This document shows positions 8,115 through 16,039 of a stretch of DNA of 64,000 nucleotides, in pieces. Position numbers and translations under genes: made by a program. The DNA comes from Alcanivorax sp. (GTDB lineage: Bacteria > Pseudomonadota > Gammaproteobacteria > Pseudomonadales > Alcanivoracaceae), in the NCBI RefSeq assembly GCF_017794965.1, contig NZ_CP051240.1, forward strand, positions 1,426,001 to 1,490,000, read 5' to 3'. Each line of letters opens with the position of its first letter. The stretch's first letter is position 1. Below the pieces are notes generated by a model, which searched no databases, was not told the origin of the DNA, and saw only the letters and a program-made list of their open reading frames with translations.

Positions 8115-9176
8115 ATGCCCAGCGACTTCTTGAACACCGGCACGGAAACCCTTCTGGCACTGTGCCGCCCGGGCTTTGAAGCGGATCTCGCCGCCGAACT
8201 GAACTTCCATGCGGCGGAACAGATGGTGGCCGGGTATCCGCGGACGTCTGCCAACAGTGGTTATGTGCTGTGGCACAGCCAGCAGGGCAGCATGGCATCA
8301 CTGCTGCAGAGCGGACTGATCTTTGCCCGCAGTCTGAGCATGGGCATTGGGGAGTTTATTGATATCGGTGATGACCGCATCGGCGCCCTGTGGCCCTTGT
8401 TGGAAGAGGCTGCGCCGTTCAGTGAGGTCTATCTGGACCACAGTGATACCAATGAAGGGCGTGAACTACAGCGTTTCCTCAAGGGGTTTCGCAAGGCCCT
8501 GGAGCCCCGCCTGAAGAAAGCCGGTCTGCTGCGACGCAAGGCCGCCAACCGCCTGCACCTGTTTTTCAGTGACTCCCACAATGGCTGGGCGACCATCAGC
8601 CCTGCCCAGGTGCCACTGGCGGAAGGCGGGGTGCGCCGTCTCAAGTTGCCGGCCGAGGCGCCCAGTCGCTCAGCGCTGAAAGTGGAAGAGGCCCTGCTAC
8701 GCTTTTTCGGCACCACTGATGCGCTGTCGGCGAAAACGGCGGTGGATCTGGGGGCGGCGCCGGGTGGCTGGAGCTGGCAGCTGGCACGCCGCGGGATCAA
8801 GGTGCAGGCGGTGGATCACGGCAAACTGGATGCCCGGTTGCTGGATGAATACCCGGTGGAGCATATCTACGGTGATGCCTTCACCTGGCGGCCGCGCAGC
8901 AGTGTGGATCTGGTGGTGTGTGATGTGGTGGACAAGCCGGCAAGAACCCTGCAGCAAATGGAAAAATGGCTTGAGCAGGGCTGGAGTCGCGCGGCCCTGT
9001 TCAATTTGAAACTGCCCATGAAGCGCCGCTTTCAGGAAGTCTGGCAATTGCTGGAGAAGCTGGCCACCGCCATGGAACGTCATCCCGAGCGGGGCGAGGT
9101 GATCATCAAGGCTGCGCACCTTTATTACGACCGGGAAGAGATTACCGTCTGGGCTGCCTACCACCGGGATTACTGA
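8115..9176 (+). CDS. rlmM: 23S rRNA (cytidine-2498 2'-O)-methyltransferase
   Basis: RlmM methylates the ribose of C2498 in 23S rRNA. The protein has 353 residues, the usual family length. The N-terminal THUMP-like part contains LALCRPGFEADLAAELNFHA. The SAM-binding Rossmann domain starts with VDLGAAPGGWSWQLARRG near residue 210. DVVDKPARTLQQMEKWL and FNLKLPMKRRFQEV carry the Asp and Lys expected of the K-D-K-E-type catalytic set, with a final Glu in REEITVWAAY. The stop overlaps the start of the next gene (TGATG), so the two are translationally coupled. Confidence 0.95.
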   Translation: MPSDFLNTGTETLLALCRPGFEADLAAELNFHAAEQMVAGYPRTSANSGYVLWHSQQGSMASLLQSGLIFARSLSMGIGEFIDIGDDRIGALWPLLEEAAPFSEVYLDHSDTNEGRELQRFLKGFRKALEPRLKKAGLLRRKAANRLHLFFSDSHNGWATISPAQVPLAEGGVRRLKLPAEAPSRSALKVEEALLRFFGTTDALSAKTAVDLGAAPGGWSWQLARRGIKVQAVDHGKLDARLLDEYPVEHIYGDAFTWRPRSSVDLVVCDVVDKPARTLQQMEKWLEQGWSRAALFNLKLPMKRRFQEVWQLLEKLATAMERHPERGEVIIKAAHLYYDREEITVWAAYHRDY

Positions 9177-10408
9177 TGACGACATCCAGACCTGGGCCGG
9201 CGCTGTTCGCGACCCTCGGTGCCCTCTATTTTGCCCAGGCGCTGCCTGTGAGCATGTTGGGCAAGGCGCTACCTGCGCTGGCCCGGGATGCGGGCCTGCC
9301 CACCGAATGGATCGGTTTTCTGGCCCTGCCGGCCTTGCCCTGGGCGTTCAAGTTTATCTGGGCTCCGTGGGTGGATCGCTGGGGGGCAGGGCGTCCCAAT
9401 CATCGCAAGCGCTGGATCCAGTGCTGTCTGCTGGCCGTGATGGCGGTGTTGTTCGTGGTCTCCCTGTTTCCCCAGAAGTGGTTACTGGGACCGGGCTTTG
9501 TGGTGCTGCTGGGCCTGCTGTTTCTGCTCAACCTGTTCAGTGCCACCCAGGATATTGCCACCGATGGGCTGGCGACCCGCATGTTGCCGCCCTCGCTGCG
9601 GGGGCTGGGCAACAGTATCCAGGTCAACGGCTACAAGATCGGCATGATGGTGGGTAGTAGTGCCTTGCTGATCCTTGTGGGCTGGTGGGGCTGGCAAACT
9701 ACCCTGGGGCTGGTGATCACCGGCATGATGCTGGTGCTGGTTCAGGTGACCCGGTTCCGCGAACCGGTAGAGCCGCCGCGGCCCCGGGAGCATGTGAGTT
9801 TTCGCTGGTGGCGTCAGGAGCTGGCGCGCTTCTGGAAGCGTCCCGGCATGGGCCTGTGGCTGTTCCTGCTGCTGTTCTACAAAGTGGGTGACGGCTTTGG
9901 TACGCGCATGATTAACCCCTTTCTGGTCGACAGTGGCTGGAGCCTGGTGGAAATCGGCACCCTGGACCTGATCATTTCCTTCGCCGGTCTGGCGGGGGCC
10001 GCCATGGCGGGCCTACTGATGATCCGCATGGCTCACCGAACGGCCCTGTTTGCCTTTGCTGTGTTGCAGACCCTGGCCTTTGCCGCCTGGGCGGCGCTGG
10101 CACACTACCAGGCGCTGGAGTGGATCTGGCCGGTGGCGTTGTTTGAGCAGTTTACCGATGGCCTGTCCACGGTGGCGTTCTTCACGTTGATGATGGATTA
10201 CTGCCGGGACGGACATGAGGGGAGTGACTACACCATGCAGGCCTCGGTGCGGTTGTTTGCGGTGGGGATTTTTACCCTGAGCAGTGGTTTCAGTGCAGCC
10301 TGGCTGGGCTATGACGGCCACTTCCTGCTGGCGGCAGCACTGGTGGCGGTGGTGATTCCTCTGGCGTGGCGCTGGCAGCCGCCGGCTACCGCGCAAACAC
10401 CTCATTGA
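9176..10408 (+). CDS. Major facilitator superfamily transporter (AmpG/PAT-like)
   Basis: The protein has 410 residues and about twelve hydrophobic segments. The start region (ALYFAQALPVSMLGKALPALARDAGL) and LPALPWAFKFIWAPWVDRW resemble AmpG-type and acetyl-CoA-transporter-like MFS members. ATQDIATDGLATRML, with acidic residues within a membrane segment, is also typical of that group. It overlaps rlmM by one base, so it is co-transcribed. Substrate unknown; muropeptide uptake is only one possibility. Confidence 0.85.
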   Translation: MTTSRPGPALFATLGALYFAQALPVSMLGKALPALARDAGLPTEWIGFLALPALPWAFKFIWAPWVDRWGAGRPNHRKRWIQCCLLAVMAVLFVVSLFPQKWLLGPGFVVLLGLLFLLNLFSATQDIATDGLATRMLPPSLRGLGNSIQVNGYKIGMMVGSSALLILVGWWGWQTTLGLVITGMMLVLVQVTRFREPVEPPRPREHVSFRWWRQELARFWKRPGMGLWLFLLLFYKVGDGFGTRMINPFLVDSGWSLVEIGTLDLIISFAGLAGAAMAGLLMIRMAHRTALFAFAVLQTLAFAAWAALAHYQALEWIWPVALFEQFTDGLSTVAFFTLMMDYCRDGHEGSDYTMQASVRLFAVGIFTLSSGFSAAWLGYDGHFLLAAALVAVVIPLAWRWQPPATAQTPH

Positions 10409-10452
10409 GGCACCGTCAAAGTGATCAAACAGGCCTGGTTTAGCGGCGGCAT

Positions 10453-10481
10453 TTCCGTGCCAGCGTGATGGTGCCTATAAT
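10453..10481 (+). promoter_or_regulatory. Candidate sigma-70 promoter for tusA
   Basis: A perfect -10 box, TATAAT, is at 10476-10481. The -35 position holds TTCCGT at 10453-10458 with a 17-base spacer, a weak match. It lies 34 bases before the tusA start and after the MFS stop, so tusA may have its own transcript. Confidence 0.45.
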
Positions 10482-10514
10482 GGCCGCCCCCAGCCGTACA
10501 CGCCGGAGTTTTCC

Positions 10515-10745
10515 ATGGAAGCCCAACACCACCTCGATGCCACCGGTCTGCTATGCCCGGAACCGGTGATGATGCTGCACAACAAGGTCCGCGACATGGC
10601 CCCCGGCGATCTATTGGAAGTGCGCGCCACCGACCCCTCCACCGAGCGCGACATTCCCAAATTCTGCCAGTTTCTGGGTCATACCCTGGAAGGGCAGGAG
10701 GTTGAGGGGGAGGTTTATCGGTACTGGATACGTAAAAAGCAGTGA
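10515..10745 (+). CDS. tusA: TusA-type sulfur carrier/sulfurtransferase
   Basis: The protein has 76 residues, normal for TusA. The active Cys lies in LDATGLLCPEPVM, the family's CPxP signature, and the rest follows the two-layer alpha/beta pattern (VRATDPSTERDIPKFCQFLGH). TusA takes persulfide sulfur from IscS and passes it on for 2-thiouridine in tRNA. ATG 10515 follows GGAG seven bases upstream. The stop TGA (10743-10745) lies inside the first heptamer unit of the repeat that follows. Confidence 0.9.
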   Translation: MEAQHHLDATGLLCPEPVMMLHNKVRDMAPGDLLEVRATDPSTERDIPKFCQFLGHTLEGQEVEGEVYRYWIRKKQ

Positions 10746-10899
10746 ACAGTGAATAGTGAATAGTTAACAGTTGCGCGAGCAACGCTCTCGGTTTTGAAAC
10801 GTATGAGGCCGCGCCCGAACTTCGGGCGCGGCCTCATAGGTTGGAGAACAGACAAGGCAAAACCGTGCGCTGTTCACTATTCACTGTTAACTGTTCACT
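10741..10899. repeat. Composite element: inverted AGTGAAC heptamer arrays around a GC hairpin
   Basis: The left array, 10741-10775, reads AGTGAAC, AGTGAAT, AGTGAAT, AGTTAAC, AGTTGCG. A 16-bp GC-rich stem lies at 10802-10838 with loop AACTT. The right array, 10872-10899, is inverted: GTTCACT, ATTCACT, GTTAACT, GTTCACT. Units keep an exact 7-base period. The tusA stop TGA lies in the left array and the monooxygenase stop TAA lies in the right one. The hairpin has no T run, so factor-independent termination is uncertain. Confidence 0.8.
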
Positions 10900-12371
10900 G
10901 AAACGCTGGTCGATCTGTAAACATCAAAGTCTGCGAGATTCGGCTCCCTCATCTCCTCCACCCACTGCCCGAACGTGAACGGCCACAGGGCCGGTGTGCC
11001 GGTGGGGTCCAGGTACCAGCTTTGGCAGCCGCCGGTCCAGACGGTGCCGGTCATGTTGGCCTTGATGCGGGACAGGAAGCTATCCGCGGCGTCGGGGCGC
11101 GGTTCGATGGCGTCGAATTCGCCCTGCTGCCAGCGGCGGATGAGCTTCATCATGTAGTCTGCCTGCACCTCTGCGACGCGGGTTACCGAGAAATTGCCCA
11201 CCGGGCTGTTGGGGCCGGTCATCAGGAAAAAATTGGGGAAGCCGGGGATAGTGACCGAGCGGTAACTGAGGCACTGCTGCTGCCAGGCGGTCTCGATATG
11301 AATGCCATCGCGGCCGGTCAGGTCCATGGGGCGCATGAAGTTCAGGTGGTGGAACCCGGTGGCCAGTACCAGCACGTCCAGTGGATGCTTGTTGCCATCC
11401 CGGGTCACGATGCCGTCGGGCTCGACATGGTCGACATCATCGGTGATCAGCTCACAGTGGGGTTGCTGCACCGCTTCAAAAAAATCCGAGGCGAGCACCA
11501 GCCGCTTGCAGCCCACCCGGTAATCCGGGGTGAGCTTGGCGCGCAGCTCCGGATTGGCCACCGCTTTTTCCAGATTGCGGCGCACGATTCGGTCGGTAAT
11601 CCAGAACTGTAGCGGCTTGCCGATCACCATCTTGGCGAACATCTGGGCGTAGTACCACGCCCACAGCCGGCCAATAAGGGTGGCCAGGAACGGTAAGCGG
11701 GCGAGGGTCTTCTTGTACAGGGGAGAGTAGTGAGCATCCGGGCGCGGGAACATCCACTGCGGGGTGCGCTGGAAGATTGATACTGGCACGCCCTGATTCA
11801 CCAGTGCCGGGATGACCTGAGCGGCGGTGGACCCGGTACCGATCACGCCAACCCGTTTGCCGCTGAAATCCAGTTTGTGATCCCAGCGGGCAGTATGGAA
11901 AGCCGTGCCGGCAAAGTCGGAGAGCCCGGGAATATCCGGAACCGAGGGGTGATGGAGGATGCCGGTGGCCGCGACAATGAAATCCACACTAAGCGCATCG
12001 CCTTTGCTGGTGGTCACCTGCCAGCGACCGTCCCGGTATTGGGCGGCCGTAACTTCCTCATTGAAGCGCACCAGTTCAGTAATGCCGTATTTGTCGGCGG
12101 TCTGCTCGAAATACTGGCGAATCTGGGCGCCTTCGGCAAAGCGGTCATCCCAGCCTACAAAGGGTTCGAAGCTATAGGCGTACATGTGGGCGGGCACATC
12201 ACAGCTCACGCCGGGGTAGGTGTTCTCCCGCCAGGTGCCGCCCACACCATCGCCTTTTTCCACAATGGTGATGTCAGTGATGCCTGCCTCGCGCAGCTTG
12301 ATGCCTAGCAGAATGCCGCTCATGCCGGCACCGATCACCAGAACAGCGGGATTACGGGTCTGTTTCTCCAT
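10887..12371 (-). CDS. Flavin-containing (Baeyer-Villiger type) monooxygenase
   Basis: The protein has 494 residues. FAD binding is at the N-terminus (VLVIGAGMSGILLGIKL, then GGTWRENTYPGVSCD). The Baeyer-Villiger fingerprint FAGTAFHTARWD (FxGxxxHxxxW) is at about residues 155-166, followed by the NADPH-binding GVIGTGSTAAQVIPAL. A second conserved segment is VLVLATGFH. Such enzymes insert oxygen next to a carbonyl or oxidise heteroatoms with NADPH and O2. It is not clearly AlmA (long-chain alkane) by eye. The last residues and the stop come from the adjoining heptamer repeat. Substrate unknown. Confidence 0.9.
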   Translation of the reverse strand: MEKQTRNPAVLVIGAGMSGILLGIKLREAGITDITIVEKGDGVGGTWRENTYPGVSCDVPAHMYAYSFEPFVGWDDRFAEGAQIRQYFEQTADKYGITELVRFNEEVTAAQYRDGRWQVTTSKGDALSVDFIVAATGILHHPSVPDIPGLSDFAGTAFHTARWDHKLDFSGKRVGVIGTGSTAAQVIPALVNQGVPVSIFQRTPQWMFPRPDAHYSPLYKKTLARLPFLATLIGRLWAWYYAQMFAKMVIGKPLQFWITDRIVRRNLEKAVANPELRAKLTPDYRVGCKRLVLASDFFEAVQQPHCELITDDVDHVEPDGIVTRDGNKHPLDVLVLATGFHHLNFMRPMDLTGRDGIHIETAWQQQCLSYRSVTIPGFPNFFLMTGPNSPVGNFSVTRVAEVQADYMMKLIRRWQQGEFDAIEPRPDAADSFLSRIKANMTGTVWTGGCQSWYLDPTGTPALWPFTFGQWVEEMREPNLADFDVYRSTSVSVNS

Positions 12372-12463
12372 GCTGGGCTCCGTCTCGCCGGGTTGTCGTT
12401 GTTATTGAGACAAAGCTAGAGGATTGTATCGGGGGTGGCGATGTCAGGAAGTGACAAAAAGAT

Positions 12464-12602
12464 AGTGAATAGTGAACAGTTAACAGTGAATAGCGTCGCG
12501 AGTGACGGGGTTTGGGTTTATAACGTTAGAGGCCGCGCCCGGAATCCGGGCGCGGCCTCAAGCCTCCACGTAAAGAATGCGTTGCTCGCGCAACTGTTCA
12601 CT
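12464..12602. repeat. Second composite heptamer/GC-hairpin element
   Basis: The left array, 12464-12491, reads AGTGAAT, AGTGAAC, AGTTAAC, AGTGAAT. A 14-bp stem with the same core as at 10802 (GAGGCCGCGCCCGG) lies at 12529-12559. A short right arm, 12589-12602, is the inverse of AGTGAAC AGTTGCG. It sits between the 5' end of the monooxygenase gene and the 3' end of the next leftward gene. Confidence 0.72.
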
Positions 12603-12607
12603 GCCTT

Positions 12608-13300
12608 TCACCGTTCGGTTGCCAGCATTGCCACCGCCGCCAGGGCCTCCGGGTCCCGTTCCTTGAGTTTATTGGCGATGCCGTGTTGGAAGAAGTAGCG
12701 GAAATCCGCTTTTTCCTGGGCGGGAACCAGACATTGGGCGCCGGGTAAAACCGGGGTTTCAACCGGGTCGGATTCCTCGGCCACCATGGCAGTGAGGGTG
12801 CCATCGGCATGCAGGCGCCAGCTGACCACCTCCATCAGGCTGATGGTGTGGAATTCATCCGCGGAAAACACCGCATGGGTACCGATGGTATCGGGGATTT
12901 CCTGTATGGACTGCCCGCCGGGCTGGGGTTTGCCGAAGAAGCGTATCGCCGCATCCAGCTCCTGTACCTTGTGTTCCGGGGCGTCCACAAACAGGTAATC
13001 ACTGCCGGGCAAGCGGTAGCCCTCCCAGCGACCATTAAGCGGATCGGCCAGCGCCATAGCGGTAACCGGTGTTTTCAGCCACGGCACCATGGCGACGGTG
13101 TCGCCATTGGCGAGACGGGCCCAGGCCAGAATCTTCAGAGAGAAAAGGGTGTCCGGGTGGTGATCATTGGCGTACAGCAGCTCAATGCCATCGTATTCCG
13201 GTGACAGACGAAGTATAGGGGGCTGTGCCGCTTGGCGGCGTGGAGAGAAAGGAACAACGTTGCTGTTCCCGCCAGGGTGTTGCCGGTGAGCCGAAGTCAT
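12608..13300 (-). CDS. Conserved hypothetical protein
   Basis: The start ATG 13300 (MTSAHRQHPGGNSNVVPF) is preferred because CGGGAGG lies just upstream; the frame extends two codons further to a GTG that would overlap this site. The protein has 230 residues, with no signal peptide or membrane segment. Visible stretches are LLYANDHHPDTLFSLKILAWARL and two related passages on local measures (TVAMVPWL, TLTAMVAEE), suggesting an internal duplication of a small beta-rich domain. I do not recognise the family. It is monocistronic, flanked by heptamer repeats on its 3' side. Confidence 0.7.
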   Translation of the reverse strand: MTSAHRQHPGGNSNVVPFSPRRQAAQPPILRLSPEYDGIELLYANDHHPDTLFSLKILAWARLANGDTVAMVPWLKTPVTAMALADPLNGRWEGYRLPGSDYLFVDAPEHKVQELDAAIRFFGKPQPGGQSIQEIPDTIGTHAVFSADEFHTISLMEVVSWRLHADGTLTAMVAEESDPVETPVLPGAQCLVPAQEKADFRYFFQHGIANKLKERDPEALAAVAMLATER

Positions 13301-13578
13301 GGGCACCTCCCGGTACGTGTCCTAGAGGATCGCCATTATGAGTACACCCGGCAGGGTGCTGGCACGATCACATGCCATGGCGACCGTTAACTCAAGTTAA
13401 CTTTTACTTGGAATCCATGCAAGTCTTCGTGAAAGCGTCATGAAGAAAGGTCGGATGGCGGGATAAATGGCAGAGGCCACGGTGAGGGGATGAGTTGCGA
13501 GTTGCGTAAGGCAATAACCTTGTACTCGCGCAGAGGAGAAAGGTTTTCGAAACTCGCTTCTCGTAGCTTGTTCTTCCC
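13301..13578. repeat. Intergenic gap with inverted heptamers (13492-13567)
   Basis: GAGTTGC, GAGTTGC at 13492-13505 and TCGAAAC, TCGCTTC, TCGTAGC at 13547-13567 show a 7-base period. AACTCAAGTTAACTT near 13390 is AT-rich and could be part of a promoter for the leftward gene, but no clear -35/-10 pair was found. Confidence 0.5.
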
Positions 13579-14967
13579 TCAAGCTGCCTGCTGCGGTTCA
13601 GCAGAGGTATTGTCCGTTTTTTCCGGCAGGGGTTGCTGCATGCGCCAGTACAGGCGCCAGCCCAGCAGAATCGCGGCGGTGGTCAGGCCCGCCACCAGGC
13701 CGATCCAGAAGCCGGCGGGGCCCATGGGCTCGACGATGAGGGAGGTAAGACCAAGTACATAACCCAGTGGCAGGCCCACGCCCCAGTAGGCGAACAGGGT
13801 CATGACCATGGGCCAGCCAGTGTCTTCGAAACCTCGCAGGCAGCCATTGGCACACACCTGCAGGGCATCGGAAATCTGGTAAAGGGCGGCAAACAGCAGC
13901 AGGTAGCTGGCCAGCTCGATGACGTCGCGGTTATCGGTATAGATGTGAGGAATCCAGTGGCGGGCCAGCACCAGCGCCAGTGACGCGACCACACCGACCA
14001 CCAGGGTGATCATGTGGGCCACCTGCACGGCGTGCCTGAGGCGGGTGAAATCATGCCGGCCACGGGCATGACCGACTCGGACAGTGGCGGCGATGGCAAA
14101 GCTCAACGGAATCATGAAAATCAGCGAGGTGAAGTTCAGTGCGATCTGGTGGCTGGCCACAATCTGCGCCCCCAGGCTGCCAATCAGCAGGGCGATGATG
14201 GCGAAGATGCTGACCTCGAAGAAGATGGTCAGCCCCACCGGCAGCCCCAGGCGCAGCATGTAGCCCAGGCTGGGTATCTCGAAATGCCGCTGGCGCAGGT
14301 TGAGCGGAGCATGCTGATAGACTGGATGCCGATGGGTATAGAACAGCATCATCAGGGCCATGGACCACATCACCAGGGAGGTGGCCCAGCCGCAGCCCAC
14401 GCCGCCCATGGCCGGCAAGCCCAGCTTGCCGTAGATCAGCACATAGTTGCTGGGGATATTGATCAGCAAGCCGATCACGCTGAACAGCAACACCGGGCGG
14501 GTGTGATTCATGGCTTCGGTATAGCTGCGCATGGCCAGCATCAGTGCGGCACCGGGCATGCCCCAGCTCAATGCATCCAGATAGCCGGACACCATGGGCC
14601 GGATAGCCGGATCGACCTCCATCCATACCAGTACCGGCGCAATACTGCGCAGGATCAGGGCGCTGAGCACTCCCAGGCCCATGGCCAGCCAGATACCCTG
14701 CTGGGCTAGCGGGTTGATACGATGGTAAGCTTCGCCGCCAAGATGGCGTGACAGGATCGGGGTAGCACTCATCAACACCCCGGTCATGAACAGGTACAGG
14801 GGCACCCAGATACTGGCGCCCACGGCCACCGCGGCCAGATCATTGGCGCTGACACGGCCTGCCATTAGTGTATCCACAAAGCCGTTGGCGGTCTGCGCCA
14901 GCTGGCCGCCAAGAATGGGCAGGGCAAGCGTAAGCTGGGCAACAAATTCCTGACGGCGGGAAGACAT
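13579..14967 (-). CDS. MATE-family efflux transporter (NorM-like)
   Basis: The start ATG 14967 gives 462 residues, the usual length for NorM-type MATE pumps; the frame upstream is a chance extension across the divergent epmC. About twelve membrane segments are visible. Family motifs include LALPILGGQLAQTANGFVDTLMAGR at the start and PSNYVLIYGKLGLPAMGGVGCGWAT in the middle. MATE pumps expel cationic drugs and metabolites against Na+ or H+. Only 16 bases separate its start from that of epmC, so the two share a divergent promoter region. Confidence 0.92.
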   Translation of the reverse strand: MSSRRQEFVAQLTLALPILGGQLAQTANGFVDTLMAGRVSANDLAAVAVGASIWVPLYLFMTGVLMSATPILSRHLGGEAYHRINPLAQQGIWLAMGLGVLSALILRSIAPVLVWMEVDPAIRPMVSGYLDALSWGMPGAALMLAMRSYTEAMNHTRPVLLFSVIGLLINIPSNYVLIYGKLGLPAMGGVGCGWATSLVMWSMALMMLFYTHRHPVYQHAPLNLRQRHFEIPSLGYMLRLGLPVGLTIFFEVSIFAIIALLIGSLGAQIVASHQIALNFTSLIFMIPLSFAIAATVRVGHARGRHDFTRLRHAVQVAHMITLVVGVVASLALVLARHWIPHIYTDNRDVIELASYLLLFAALYQISDALQVCANGCLRGFEDTGWPMVMTLFAYWGVGLPLGYVLGLTSLIVEPMGPAGFWIGLVAGLTTAAILLGWRLYWRMQQPLPEKTDNTSAEPQQAA

Positions 14968-14983
14968 AGGCGCGACGAATCTT

Positions 14984-15571
14984 ATGGGTGAGAACCGGGA
15001 GCGGAGAAAGGCCGCTACCATACCGCAAAGCGAGGGACAGGTGCACCGTAGTGCAGACCTGGAATCGCTATTTCGGGCCACTTTTTTTGCCGATTTCGCC
15101 ACCGTGCTGGAGGGTGGAGCCCCGGAGCCGGTGTATCTGCCAGGCAACCCCCATCGAATCTGTTATACCCACGACTATTTCCGCAGTGCGCTCCATGAGA
15201 TTGCCCACTGGTGTGTGGCAGGCGCAGAGCGGCGCCTGCAGGAAGATTACGGCTACTGGTACGCCCCCGATGGCCGCGATGCCGACCAGCAGGCGCAATT
15301 TGCCCGTGTGGAAATCCTGCCGCAGGCCTATGAGGCCTTGTTCTGTGCAGCCTGTGGCCATGATTTCCGGGTCTCAATGGATAACCTCAATGGTGATGGC
15401 GGGGATGAAAGGGGGTTTGCCGAAAAGGTTCACACCCGCGCCAACGCACTGTTAAAGCTGGGCCTCCCTGAGCGGGTGGCGCGATGGTGTGATGCCCTGG
15501 CGGGCGACTATGGCCGCCAGAGCGTTCCGCTTCCTGAAGCTCTGCAACAAACCTTCCAGCTACCGTTGTAG
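14984..15571 (+). CDS. epmC: Elongation factor P hydroxylase
   Basis: EpmC (YfcM) hydroxylates the beta-lysylated lysine of EF-P. The protein has 195 residues and matches E. coli YfcM from memory at PVYLPGNP, LHEIAHWCVAGAERR (HExxH-like metal site) and DYGYWYAPDGRDADQQAQF. FRVSMDNLNGD further matches NVSCDNLEGD. EpmA and EpmB are not in this window. The stop TAG lies within the GTAG head of a REP-like palindrome at 15568. The exact start may be a few codons downstream, since no strong ribosome-binding site is seen. Confidence 0.9.
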   Translation: MGENRERRKAATIPQSEGQVHRSADLESLFRATFFADFATVLEGGAPEPVYLPGNPHRICYTHDYFRSALHEIAHWCVAGAERRLQEDYGYWYAPDGRDADQQAQFARVEILPQAYEALFCAACGHDFRVSMDNLNGDGGDERGFAEKVHTRANALLKLGLPERVARWCDALAGDYGRQSVPLPEALQQTFQLPL

Positions 15572-15850
15572 GAGCGGTGGTTCCAAAGCTCCTACAAAAA
15601 CAGGACAGCCTTCCCCTGTGGGAGCTTGCCTGCAAGCGATGCCGGGTTGGCCAGGCGGTATTCGCTTGCAAGCAAGCTCCCACAGTAGGTTCTCCCGGTT
15701 CTCCGTGCTTCATGTTGCGTGATGCAGCCGCAGAGCGGCCACAAAATCGTGGTGGCAAGCCACCGCGCCTCCAAAACCCGGGGAGCCCCATTGTGGGAGC
15801 TTGCTTGCAAGCGAATGGCCAACCTATCGTCTGCAGGCAGACTCCCACAA
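15568..15850. repeat. Cluster of REP-like palindromes with GTAG/GTGG heads
   Basis: Three palindromic units lie in about 280 bases. The first is GTAGGAGCGGTGG...GCTCCTAC (15568-15595). The second is the inverted pair GTGGGAGCTTGCCTGCAAGCGAT / AGCTTGCTTGC in mirrored order (15616-15685). The third is TTGTGGGAGCTTGCTTGC with mirrored GTCTGCAGGCAGACTCCCAC (15791-15850). The GTRG tetranucleotide head followed by a stem is typical of Pseudomonas-like REPs. Confidence 0.7.
15714..15746. repeat. Inverse copy of the 1770-1802 repeat
   Basis: The sequence GTTGCGTGATGCAGCC...CGGCCACAAAA is the exact reverse complement of 1770-1802, 14 kb away. Neither copy lies in a gene. Confidence 0.7.
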
Positions 15851-15896
15851 AAAGATTTGCCCTTGGACTACACCCCTGGCTTGGCCTTTGATTTTC

Positions 15897-15938
15897 CTCA
15901 CAGCTCACAGCTCACAGCTCGCAGCTCGCAGCTCGCAG
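15897..15938. repeat. Six perfect heptamers: CTCACAG x3, CTCGCAG x3
   Basis: This is an uninterrupted array of six 7-base units with only two unit types. It directly abuts the terminator at 15940. It is the most regular microsatellite in the window. Confidence 0.85.
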
Positions 15939-15939
15939 C

Positions 15940-15975
15940 AAAAAAAAGACCGCACCCCATGTCCGGGCGCGGCCT
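15940..15975 (-). terminator. Terminator for the BetT-like gene
   Basis: Read on the minus strand, GGCCGCGCCC pairs with GGGTGCGGTC (two G-U pairs) and eight T follow. It lies about 65 bases after the betT-like stop codon. Confidence 0.75.
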
Positions 15976-16011
15976 CCTTGTCTTCAGCCAGCAACAACCT
16001 TAAAACGCGTT

Positions 16012-16039
16012 GTTGCGTGAAGCGTGCTGCGTGTAGCGT
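16012..16039. repeat. Four ACGCNNC heptamers adjoining the betT-like stop codon
   Basis: On the plus strand the units are GTTGCGT, GAAGCGT, GCTGCGT, GTAGCGT with an exact 7-base period. The next three bases, CTA, are the TAG stop of the leftward transporter gene. Confidence 0.8.

Noticed and set aside
10802..10838. Intrinsic terminator between tusA and the monooxygenase
   Set aside because: The stem is strong but lacks a T run on either strand, so it is described as part of the repeat element instead.
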